Assembly: GCF_006715285.1 (NCBI RefSeq)
Contig: NZ_VFMX01000001.1
Location: 3,100,001-3,164,000 of the forward strand
DNA from: Arthrobacter sp. SLBN-83
GTDB taxonomy: Bacteria > Actinomycetota > Actinomycetes > Actinomycetales > Micrococcaceae
Reading direction: 5' to 3'
DNA length: 64,000 bases
Below are positions 38,261 to 45,083 of the stretch, in pieces. Every line of letters starts with the position of its first letter. The first letter of the stretch is position 1. A model generated the notes under the pieces. It was not told where the DNA came from. It saw only the letters and a list, made by a program, of their open reading frames with translations, and did not search any database. The position numbers and the translations under genes are program-made.

Positions 38261-38920
38261 GTGACCCGGATCATTGCCGGCGCCGCTGGCGGTACTCCAC
38301 TGACAGCCGTCCCGGGCTCCTTGACCAGGCCCACCACGGACCGGGTGAAGGAAGCGCTGTTCTCCCGACTTGATGCCTTTGACGTGATTGCGGGGGCCCG
38401 CGTGCTGGACCTGTACGCCGGCTCGGGTGCCCTGGGCGTGGAAAGTGGCAGCAGGGGAGCGCGGACCGTGGAGCTGGTGGAATCCGACGCCAAGGCCAGC
38501 GCCGTGTGCCAGCGCAACGCGGACCTGATTAACGGCGTGCTGGGCCGGAAAGCCGTCACCGTGCACCGCACCAAAGCGGATCCCTTCCTGGACCGGGCCG
38601 CGGAAGACGCGGCTTGGGACCTGGTGTTCCTTGATCCGCCGTACCCCCTGGAGGAGGCTGGGCTGTCCGCGGTGCTGGAGAAACTTGCCGCGCACCTGGC
38701 CCCCGGTGCGGTGGTGGTGGTGGAACGGTCCTCCCGCTCGCCGGAACCGGGATGGCCTGGCGGGCTGACGCGGTTCGCGGAGAAGAAGTACGGGGAAACC
38801 CGGCTGTGGTTCGCCGAGCCGTTCGTTCCCGACGCCATCTCCGCCGATGACGTGCCTGACGGTGCAGGGGCTGGGGATGCCGTGCCGGATGCGGAAGGGC
38901 CGGGGTCCTTGCGGGGCTAG
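38261..38920 (+). CDS. rsmD: 16S rRNA (guanine966-N2)-methyltransferase
   Basis: 219 residues, SAM-dependent. The N-terminus VTRIIAGAAGG is typical for RsmD, the SAM motif is VLDLYAGSGALGVES near residue 48, and the catalytic motif is FLDPPYPL near residue 125. A Gly/Ala/Asp-rich tail of about 25 residues is extra. GTG 38261 is preferred to GTG 38252 on family N-terminus. In many actinobacteria rsmD is next to coaD; here an inverted two-gene insert separates them. The stop shares CTAG with the convergent gene's stop. Confidence 0.92.
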   Translation: MTRIIAGAAGGTPLTAVPGSLTRPTTDRVKEALFSRLDAFDVIAGARVLDLYAGSGALGVESGSRGARTVELVESDAKASAVCQRNADLINGVLGRKAVTVHRTKADPFLDRAAEDAAWDLVFLDPPYPLEEAGLSAVLEKLAAHLAPGAVVVVERSSRSPEPGWPGGLTRFAEKKYGETRLWFAEPFVPDAISADDVPDGAGAGDAVPDAEGPGSLRG

Positions 38921-39705
38921 CCCGAGAAGGGGTCCAGGTCCACCCCGGCCAGGACCCGCGCCGGGTGCGGGCCCCGCGCGGTCAGTTCGGCTGTCCAGGC
39001 TTCCGGCCAAGGGCCCTGGGTTCCGGCCAGGATGATGTTGCCCGGGTACCGGCCCTCGAACATCCCCGCTTCCGCGAAGGCGCCAACATCGCCCATGGCT
39101 TCGCGCATCGCGGCCACCTGGCTCCTGACCAGCGTGAGGGCCGCTTCGTCGCCGACGTTGACGATCAGCAGCCCTTCCGGGCGCAAGCGTTCCCGGGCCT
39201 CTTGGTAGAAGCCGCTGGTGGCGATGTGCCCGGGTGCTTCAGGTCCGGAAAAGATGTCCAGAATGACGACGTCGAACGCGAGGTCAGGAGCAAGCGCGCC
39301 GAGTGCCTCGCGGGCGTCGCCGATGATCGTGGTCAGGTCCGTTCCCCCAGGCATGGGAAGGTGCCGGAGGACAAAGTCGAGCAGTTCCCGTTCCAGCTCC
39401 ACGGCATACTGGATGGAGCCGGGGCGGGTGGCCTGGATGTACCGCGCCAGGGTCAGCGCCCCTGCTCCGAGGTGCAGGGCCCTAATGGGTTCTCCGGGCG
39501 GTGCGGCGAGATCCACCAGATGCCCGATCCTGCGCAGGTACTCGTAGAAGATCTCCGCCGGGTGGTCCAGGTTCACATGGGACTGTTCGGCTCCGCCGAT
39601 AGTGAGTACAAAACTGCCATCGGTGAACGCATCGGGCTCGATTGTGGCGTGCTGGCCTGTTGTCCGGAGGAAGCGGCTGGCGGCCCCGCTGCTGCCGCCG
39701 GACAT
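38917..39705 (-). CDS. Spermidine synthase-like methyltransferase-fold protein
   Basis: 262 residues. The nucleotide-binding motif is ALHLGAGALTLARYI, followed by an acidic residue in YAVELERELLDFV and DVVILDIFSG, the arrangement of the polyamine aminopropyltransferase superfamily. The N-terminal beta-hairpin domain is short (about 50 residues), so true spermidine synthase activity is doubtful; many actinobacterial members are unassigned. The start overlaps the aminotransferase stop (TGATG), so the two are co-translated. Confidence 0.82.
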   Translation of the reverse strand: MSGGSSGAASRFLRTTGQHATIEPDAFTDGSFVLTIGGAEQSHVNLDHPAEIFYEYLRRIGHLVDLAAPPGEPIRALHLGAGALTLARYIQATRPGSIQYAVELERELLDFVLRHLPMPGGTDLTTIIGDAREALGALAPDLAFDVVILDIFSGPEAPGHIATSGFYQEARERLRPEGLLIVNVGDEAALTLVRSQVAAMREAMGDVGAFAEAGMFEGRYPGNIILAGTQGPWPEAWTAELTARGPHPARVLAGVDLDPFSG

Positions 39706-40934
39706 CAGAGCCTGCCGCGCAGGTTTGCCAGCCGCGCGGCAGCCTCCTCCAGGACTTCTCGCTTCTTGCAGAAGGCAAACCGGAGCAGGCTGCGGGTGCG
39801 TTCGGCTCCCTCTGGATGGCAGAACACCGGAACGGGGATGGCTGCCACCCCTACCAGCGCGGGCAGCCGCCGGGCGAGGTCCAGCGCGTCGGTGATGCCC
39901 AGCGGTGCGGTGTCCACATTGACGAAGTAGGTTCCTCTTGGGGTGAAGACGTCAAAGCCCGCGGCCCGGAGCCCGGCGCTGAGGATGTCGCGCTTCTGTT
40001 CCAGGGCGGCTGCGATGCCGGTATAGAAGTCGTCCGGCAGGGCCAGCCCTGTGGCGATCGCAGCCTGGAACGGAGTTCCCGAACTGTAGGTGAGGAACTG
40101 CTTCACGGTGCGGACGGCCGCCACCAGGTCCTCGGGGCCGCTCAACCAGCCGATCTTCCAACCGGTCAGGGAAAAGGTCTTGCCGGCGGAGGAAATGGTG
40201 ATGGTCCGGCCGGCGGCTCCCGGCAGTGTCGCCACCGGGGTATGGCGGACGCCGAAGGTGAGGTGCTCGTACACCTCGTCGGTGATGATGATGCTGTCGT
40301 GCTTTTCCGCAAGGTCCACCACGCGCTGCAGGATCTCCGGAGGAAACACGGCGCCCGTGGGATTGTGCGGATTGTTCAGGAGGACCACCCGCGTCCGCTC
40401 GTTGAAGGCAGCCTCCAGTGCCGCGGGGTCGGGCAGGAAGTCCGGGGCGGCCAGGGGCACGGTGGCGTGCGTGGCGCCCGAGAGGCCGATGACGGCGCCG
40501 TAGGAGTCGTAGAAGGGTTCGAAGGTCAGGACCTCATCGCCCGGTCCGGCAAACGCCAGGAGGGAGGCAGCGATCCCTTCGGTGGCCCCGGTGGTGATGA
40601 TGACTTCGGTTGCAGGGTCCGGTGCCAGCCCATAGAAACGTTCCTGGTGCGCGGCCACCGCCTCCCGGAGCTGGGGCAGTCCCTTGCCGGGCGCGTACTG
40701 GTTGGCCCCTGCAGCGATGGCCGCACGGGCGGCCTCCCTGATTTCCGCCGGCCCGTCCTCATCGGGGAAACCCTGTCCCAGGTTGATGGCTCCGGTCTGG
40801 ACTGCCAGGGTGGTCATCTCCTCGAAGATGGTGACACCCAGGCCGCCGTCCGGAGCGAGGAGGTTGGCTCCGAGTGCGGTCCGCTGCCAGGGAGCAGGTG
40901 CCAGGGGGGTGGAAAGTTCCCGTGGTGGATGCAT
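39705..40934 (-). CDS. Class I/II PLP-dependent aminotransferase (DapC/YbdL-like)
   Basis: 409 residues, fold type I. INLGQGFPDEDGP and NQYAPGKGLPQLREA are at the N-terminus, NNPHNPTGAVF near the middle, and the PLP lysine is in SSAGKTFSLTGWKIGW. This subgroup includes methionine/kynurenine transaminases and actinobacterial N-succinyldiaminopimelate aminotransferase, so the substrate is open. It is translationally coupled to the spermidine-synthase-like gene and divergent from coaD across only 43 bp. TAACAT lies six bases before its ATG, so it appears leaderless. Confidence 0.88.
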   Translation of the reverse strand: MHPPRELSTPLAPAPWQRTALGANLLAPDGGLGVTIFEEMTTLAVQTGAINLGQGFPDEDGPAEIREAARAAIAAGANQYAPGKGLPQLREAVAAHQERFYGLAPDPATEVIITTGATEGIAASLLAFAGPGDEVLTFEPFYDSYGAVIGLSGATHATVPLAAPDFLPDPAALEAAFNERTRVVLLNNPHNPTGAVFPPEILQRVVDLAEKHDSIIITDEVYEHLTFGVRHTPVATLPGAAGRTITISSAGKTFSLTGWKIGWLSGPEDLVAAVRTVKQFLTYSSGTPFQAAIATGLALPDDFYTGIAAALEQKRDILSAGLRAAGFDVFTPRGTYFVNVDTAPLGITDALDLARRLPALVGVAAIPVPVFCHPEGAERTRSLLRFAFCKKREVLEEAAARLANLRGRL

Positions 40935-40940
40935 CCAGCC

Positions 40941-40946
40941 ATGTTA
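40941..40946 (-). promoter_or_regulatory. -10 box of the aminotransferase gene (leaderless)
   Basis: TAACAT on the minus strand, six bases (ggctgg) before the ATG; faces the coaD promoter in a 43-bp gap. Confidence 0.45.
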
Positions 40947-40965
40947 TCCCGGCCTTTCCATGGGG

Positions 40966-40971
40966 TAGGTT
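40966..40971 (+). promoter_or_regulatory. -10 box of coaD (leaderless)
   Basis: TAGGTT, six bases (caaacc) before ATG 40978; no Shine-Dalgarno present. Confidence 0.5.
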
Positions 40972-40977
40972 CAAACC

Positions 40978-41478
40978 ATGAGACGCGCTGTGTGCCCCGG
41001 ATCCTTCGACCCCATCCACAACGGCCATCTCGAAGTCATTGCGCGGGCCGCCGGTCTTTTCGACGAGGTCATCGTGGCCATCTCCACCAACTACGCCAAG
41101 AAGTACATGTTCAGCCTTGAGGAACGGCTGGAAATGGCACGGGAAACCCTCGCATCGCTCAAGGGCATCGTGGTGGAACCGGTGGGCGAGGGCCTCCTGG
41201 CGGAATATTGCCGCCAGCGGGGTGTGTCCGCCATCGTCAAGGGACTCAGGTCATCGTCGGACTTCGACTACGAGCTTCCGATGGCCACCATGAACCGCCA
41301 GCTAAGCGGCGTGGAGACTGTCTTCCTCCCGGCCGAGGCAAGCTACGTCCACCTATCGTCCACCCTGATCAAAGAGGTGGCGGTCCTGGGCGGCAGCGTC
41401 TCGGACTACGTGCCCCGGTCCGTGCACCGCCGCATGGTTGCCGGCGAGCCTTCGCCCGATCAGCAGCCAAGGCGGTAG
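40978..41478 (+). CDS. coaD: Pantetheine-phosphate adenylyltransferase
   Basis: Penultimate step of coenzyme A synthesis (4'-phosphopantetheine + ATP to dephospho-CoA). It has 166 residues. The nucleotidyltransferase motif GSFDPIHNGH is at residues 8-17, VKGLRSSSDFDYELPMATMN is typical for the family, and the second ATP motif is SSTLIKEVAVLGG. Appears leaderless and shares a tiny intergenic region with the divergent aminotransferase gene. Confidence 0.95.
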   Translation: MRRAVCPGSFDPIHNGHLEVIARAAGLFDEVIVAISTNYAKKYMFSLEERLEMARETLASLKGIVVEPVGEGLLAEYCRQRGVSAIVKGLRSSSDFDYELPMATMNRQLSGVETVFLPAEASYVHLSSTLIKEVAVLGGSVSDYVPRSVHRRMVAGEPSPDQQPRR

Positions 41479-41513
41479 GCTGGATCGGTACTTCGGCGCT
41501 GCCTGCTGCCGGT

Positions 41514-41543
41514 TTGAGTCACCATGGCTCTTCAGGCTAAGAT
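41514..41543 (+). promoter_or_regulatory. Promoter of the DUF177-rpmF operon
   Basis: TTGAGT (41514-41519) and TAAGAT (41538-41543) with an 18-bp spacer. A transcript would start near 41550 and include the AGGAG at 41567-41571. Confidence 0.55.
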
Positions 41544-41576
41544 GGTACGTCGGTCATATGTTCAACAGGAGTTCTC

Positions 41577-42125
41577 ATTAACAGAGATGCTGGTTCGCCC
41601 CTGGCGTTCGACGTCAAGGACCTCGGGCGCAGCCCGGGAAGCATGCGGACGCTGAAGGAACATGTACCCGCACCGGGTGATCTTGGTGTGGCGCTCATTG
41701 GTGTTCAGGAAGGCTCGGATGTCGAGCTCGACCTGAGGCTTGAGGCCGTACACGAAGGAATTCTGGTATCAGGAACCGTTGTCGCCGAAGTAACCGGCGA
41801 GTGCGGCCGATGCCTGGATCCCCTTGCGTATGACCTTGAGGTCAATGTGCAAGAACTTTTCTTCTACGAGGGCGCTGAGCTCTCGGACGGAGAAGAAGAT
41901 GAAGAGCAACGTCGAGTCGAGCACGATGTAATCGATCTTGAACCGGTGTTGCGGGACGCGGTTGTCACCAATCTGCCGTTCCAGCCGGTGTGCCGGGAAG
42001 ACTGCCAGGGCCTTTGCTCCGAATGCGGAGTTCGCCTGGAAGACGAGCCGGGGCACCACCACGAGGTCCTGGATCCTCGCTGGGCTGCCCTAGCTGATAT
42101 GGCTAAGCCTGACCGGCAAAATTGA
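41577..42125 (+). CDS. DUF177 (YceD-like) protein, apparent ATT start
   Basis: 182 residues if started at ATT 41577. The conserved N-terminus SPLAFDVKDLGRSPGSM of the actinobacterial family lies upstream of the first in-frame ATG (41643), and no in-frame ATG, GTG or TTG exists back to the stop at 41538-41540. AGGAG (41567-41571) ends five bases before the ATT, the best start available; CTG 41601 is an alternative without a ribosome binding site. Two pairs of cysteines (CGRCLDP and CREDCQGLCSECG) probably bind zinc. YceD-type genes precede rpmF throughout bacteria and are linked to 23S rRNA/L32 maturation. A 7-codon ORF (41558-41581) overlaps the start. Confidence 0.75.
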   Translation: MNRDAGSPLAFDVKDLGRSPGSMRTLKEHVPAPGDLGVALIGVQEGSDVELDLRLEAVHEGILVSGTVVAEVTGECGRCLDPLAYDLEVNVQELFFYEGAELSDGEEDEEQRRVEHDVIDLEPVLRDAVVTNLPFQPVCREDCQGLCSECGVRLEDEPGHHHEVLDPRWAALADMAKPDRQN

Positions 42126-42161
42126 TTTGTACGTGTTTGTCTAGAGAGAAATGAGTTAGCC

Positions 42162-42365
42162 GTGGCTGTTCCCAAGCGGAAAATGTCTCGCTCGAATACC
42201 CGCGCCCGCCGCTCGCAGTGGAAGGCGACCGCCCCCCACCTGGTGAAGACCGTTGAGAACGGCCAGGTCACCTACAGCCTGCCGCACCAGGCAAAGGTCG
42301 TTACCGACTCTGCTGGCACCGCGCTGTTCCTTGAGTACAAGGGCCGCAAGGTCGCGGACGTCTAA
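42162..42365 (+). CDS. rpmF: 50S ribosomal protein bL32
   Basis: 67 residues beginning [20 protein letters not shown], the bL32 signature. The Cys pairs of zinc-binding L32 are absent (no cysteine in the protein), so this is the zinc-independent C-minus form. Start GTG 42162 has only a weak purine stretch upstream. It follows the DUF177 gene by 36 bp, and rnc starts 20 bp downstream. Confidence 0.95.
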   Translation: MAVPKRKMSRSNTRARRSQWKATAPHLVKTVENGQVTYSLPHQAKVVTDSAGTALFLEYKGRKVADV

Positions 42366-42385
42366 TCGGCCCAACAGGCTGACTG

Positions 42386-43105
42386 ATGTCTTCAACTGAA
42401 GAGCTTCTGAAGCGTCTCGGTGTCTCTATTGACGCCGGGACGCTTCGTCTTGCGCTCACCCACCGTTCGTACGCCTACGAGAATGGCGGCATCCCCACCA
42501 ACGAGCGGCTCGAGTTCCTGGGCGACTCCATCCTGGGGTTCTCCGTTACCGACGCCCTCTATCGGGACAACCCGGACCTGCCCGAAGGCGAACTTGCCAA
42601 GCGCCGGTCCGCCGTCGTCAGTACCCGCGCACTTGCCGGCATCGGCCGCAGCCTGGGCATCGGGGAATACATCTACCTTGGCCAGGGCGAGAAGCTCACG
42701 CATGGCAAGAACAAGGCCTCCATCCTGGCGGACACCATGGAAGCCCTGATCGGGGCCACCTATGTCTCCAACGACATCGAGACGGCGCGCCAACTGGTCA
42801 TGCGGCTGATCGGTCCGCTGCTGAAGGATGCCGCCGTCCTGGGCGCCGGCACCGACTGGAAGACCAGCATCCAGGAACTCGCAGCCAGCCGGCAGCTGGG
42901 CAGCATCCACTACGCCGTGGAGGGGTCCGGGCCGGACCACGCCCGCACCTTTACAGCTGTCCTGAATATCGGCGGAACCGCCTACGGCAAGGGTTCGGGG
43001 CATTCCAAGAAGGAAGCGGAACAGGAAGCCGCGGCAGACGCGTGGCGGGTGCTTTCCGGCACCGGGGCGTCCAGTACCGGCGCAAGCTCCGTGGCCGCCC
43101 AGTAG
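42386..43105 (+). CDS. rnc: Ribonuclease III
   Basis: Cleaves double-stranded RNA in rRNA maturation and decay. It has 239 residues. The RNase III signature [14 protein letters not shown] is near residue 38, a second acidic pair follows in [13 protein letters not shown], and the C-terminal dsRNA-binding domain starts at [11 protein letters not shown] and ends [17 protein letters not shown] Ser/Thr/Ala tail follows. It sits in the conserved DUF177-rpmF-rnc-mutM order. Confidence 0.96.
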   Translation: MSSTEELLKRLGVSIDAGTLRLALTHRSYAYENGGIPTNERLEFLGDSILGFSVTDALYRDNPDLPEGELAKRRSAVVSTRALAGIGRSLGIGEYIYLGQGEKLTHGKNKASILADTMEALIGATYVSNDIETARQLVMRLIGPLLKDAAVLGAGTDWKTSIQELAASRQLGSIHYAVEGSGPDHARTFTAVLNIGGTAYGKGSGHSKKEAEQEAAADAWRVLSGTGASSTGASSVAAQ

Positions 43106-43110
43106 CGTCC

Positions 43111-44079
43111 ATGCCGGAACTGCCCGAGGTGGAGGTTGTCCGCCGTGGCCTGGTGAACTGGGTCCGCGGCAGGACGATCCGTGCCGTCGAAGTCCTTGAT
43201 CCGCGTTCCATCCGCCGCCACGCCCTTGGCGTTGAGGACTTCATCGGCAACCTCGAAGGTGCCACTGTGTCCGACGTCGTGCGCCGGGGAAAGTTCCTCT
43301 GGATGCCCCTGGTGGACAGCACTGCTGCCGGATCGGAGAACCGGGAAAGCGGTGGCCTGCCCGGAATTGCCTTGATGGCGCACCTGGGCATGAGCGGGCA
43401 GCTGCTGATGCAGGACTCAGCCGTCGCCGATGAGAAGCACCTCAAGGTCCGGTTCCGGCTCAGCCCGCGGGAAGGGATGCCGGAGCAACTGCGGTTCGTG
43501 GACCAGCGGATCTTCGGCGGCCTCTTCGTCACCACGCTCGTCCCCACGGACGACGGCGCTCCGGGCGGCCTGGCGGAATCGCCCCTTCCCCTGATAGCGG
43601 AGGAAGCAGCACACATCGCCCGGGACCCCCTCGATCCTGCCTTCTCCTTCGACCTCTTCTACCAGCGCCTCCGGAAGCGCAAAACGGGACTGAAGCGGGC
43701 GCTGCTGGACCAGGGACTGGTGTCCGGGATCGGCAACATCTACGCCGACGAAGCACTGTGGCGCGCCCGCCTGCACTTCGCCCGGGCCACCGACACCCTG
43801 CGCCGCAGTGAAGCCCAGCGCGTCCTCGACAGCGCCCGCGAGGTGATGCTCGATGCCCTGGCAGCAGGCGGGACCAGCTTCGATTCGCTGTACGTCAACG
43901 TCAACGGTGCCTCAGGCTACTTTGACCGGTCCCTCAATGCCTATGGCCGGCAGGGGGAGCCGTGCAAGCGGTGCGCCGCAGCGGGTATCAATGCGACCAT
44001 CCGCCGTGACCAGTTCATGAACCGTTCATCCCATACCTGCCCCGTGTGCCAACCGCGGCCCCGCAACGGCCGCTGGTAG
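43111..44079 (+). CDS. mutM: Formamidopyrimidine-DNA glycosylase
   Basis: Removes 8-oxoguanine and formamidopyrimidines from DNA, with beta/delta lyase activity. It has 322 residues. The N-terminus [13 protein letters not shown] carries catalytic Pro2 and Glu3, conserved Lys follows in the RGKFLWM region, and the C-terminal zinc finger is CKRCAAAG with TCPVC. It is slightly longer than usual owing to an insertion around residues 68-80 ([14 protein letters not shown]). ATG 43111, six bases after rnc, was chosen over a longer ORF that overlaps rnc. Confidence 0.95.
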   Translation: MPELPEVEVVRRGLVNWVRGRTIRAVEVLDPRSIRRHALGVEDFIGNLEGATVSDVVRRGKFLWMPLVDSTAAGSENRESGGLPGIALMAHLGMSGQLLMQDSAVADEKHLKVRFRLSPREGMPEQLRFVDQRIFGGLFVTTLVPTDDGAPGGLAESPLPLIAEEAAHIARDPLDPAFSFDLFYQRLRKRKTGLKRALLDQGLVSGIGNIYADEALWRARLHFARATDTLRRSEAQRVLDSAREVMLDALAAGGTSFDSLYVNVNGASGYFDRSLNAYGRQGEPCKRCAAAGINATIRRDQFMNRSSHTCPVCQPRPRNGRW

Positions 44080-44111
44080 CGGCCTACCCAGCCGCCTGGC
44101 AGCGGGCCCGC

Positions 44112-45083
44112 CTAACGGGAACCGTAGTACTCCGCCAGCCGCGCCAAGCCTTCATCGATGGATACAGCGGGGGTCCAGGCGAGGAGCTTGTGGGTTTCCC
44201 GCTGGTCGAACCAGTGCGCCGTGGACAACTGTTCGGCGAGGAACCTGGTCATGGGCGGTTCGTCCTGCTTGCCAAGCCGAAGCCACGCCCGCTCCACTAC
44301 CGATCCTGCCAGCCGGGCTACAGGGCCCGGAACGGACCACGCCGGCGCGGGCACGCCGCCGGCAGCACAGATGCCTGCGATGAGTTCGCCCACAGGCCGG
44401 GGCTCGCCGTTGGTGACCACCAACGCCCGGCCGTGGATGTGCCCCATGCGCTCCAGCGCGGCAACGATGGCGGCCGCCGCGTTGTCCACATACGTGGTGT
44501 CGATCAGGGCAGCGCCGGCGTCCAGCAGCGGCAACCGCTTCCGAGCCGCCCGTGCCAGCACGCGTTCCACGAGTTGGGTGTCGCCGGGGCCCCACACCAC
44601 GTGCGGGCGCACCGCGGCGACACGGAAGTCCGGTGCGTCCCCGGCAAGGGCCAGCAGTTCCGCCTCCGCCTTGGTGCGTGAGTAGTCGCCGTGGGCATGC
44701 GCCGGGTCAGCCCTTTCTGCGCCCAGCCCTGCAATGGCGGCGCCCGAGTTGGCCACGGAGGGCGAGGACACGAAGACGAAGTCCCCCACCCCCGCTTCGC
44801 GTGCTGCCCGGAGCAGCCGCCGGGTGCCCTGGACGTTCACTTCGTTGAACTCCTGCGCACGGCCGGTGAAGGAAACCTTGGCGCCCAGGTGGATGACACC
44901 TTCAACGCCCTGGACCGCTGCCGCAACCGCTGCAGCATCGGTAAGGGAGCCACTGTGGTCTGTCACGCCGTCGACCCCTGATGGGCGCCGCTGGAAAGTG
45001 GTGACCGCATGTCCTTTCCGCACCAACAGGCCTGCCACCTCCCGGCCCAGCAGCCCGCTGGCGCCGGTGACCAGCACCCTCAT
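44112..45083 (-). CDS. oleD: NAD(P)-dependent 2-alkyl-3-oxoalkanoate reductase
   Basis: Extended short-chain dehydrogenase of the head-to-head olefin pathway, which reduces the OleA beta-keto acid to a beta-hydroxy acid. It has 323 residues. The nucleotide motif VLVTGASGLLGREVAG is at residues 2-17, the active-site YSRTK is present, and RPHVVWGPGD is typical for NAD-dependent epimerases. ATG 45083 overlaps the oleBC stop (ATGA), giving strict coupling. Assignment rests on context with OleA and OleBC. Confidence 0.88.
   Translation of the reverse strand: MRVLVTGASGLLGREVAGLLVRKGHAVTTFQRRPSGVDGVTDHSGSLTDAAAVAAAVQGVEGVIHLGAKVSFTGRAQEFNEVNVQGTRRLLRAAREAGVGDFVFVSSPSVANSGAAIAGLGAERADPAHAHGDYSRTKAEAELLALAGDAPDFRVAAVRPHVVWGPGDTQLVERVLARAARKRLPLLDAGAALIDTTYVDNAAAAIVAALERMGHIHGRALVVTNGEPRPVGELIAGICAAGGVPAPAWSVPGPVARLAGSVVERAWLRLGKQDEPPMTRFLAEQLSTAHWFDQRETHKLLAWTPAVSIDEGLARLAEYYGSR

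Noticed and set aside
39642..41120. 492-residue plus-strand frame spanning aminotransferase and coaD
   Set aside because: Antisense to the aminotransferase and overlapping coaD in another frame; low-complexity Gly/Arg composition.
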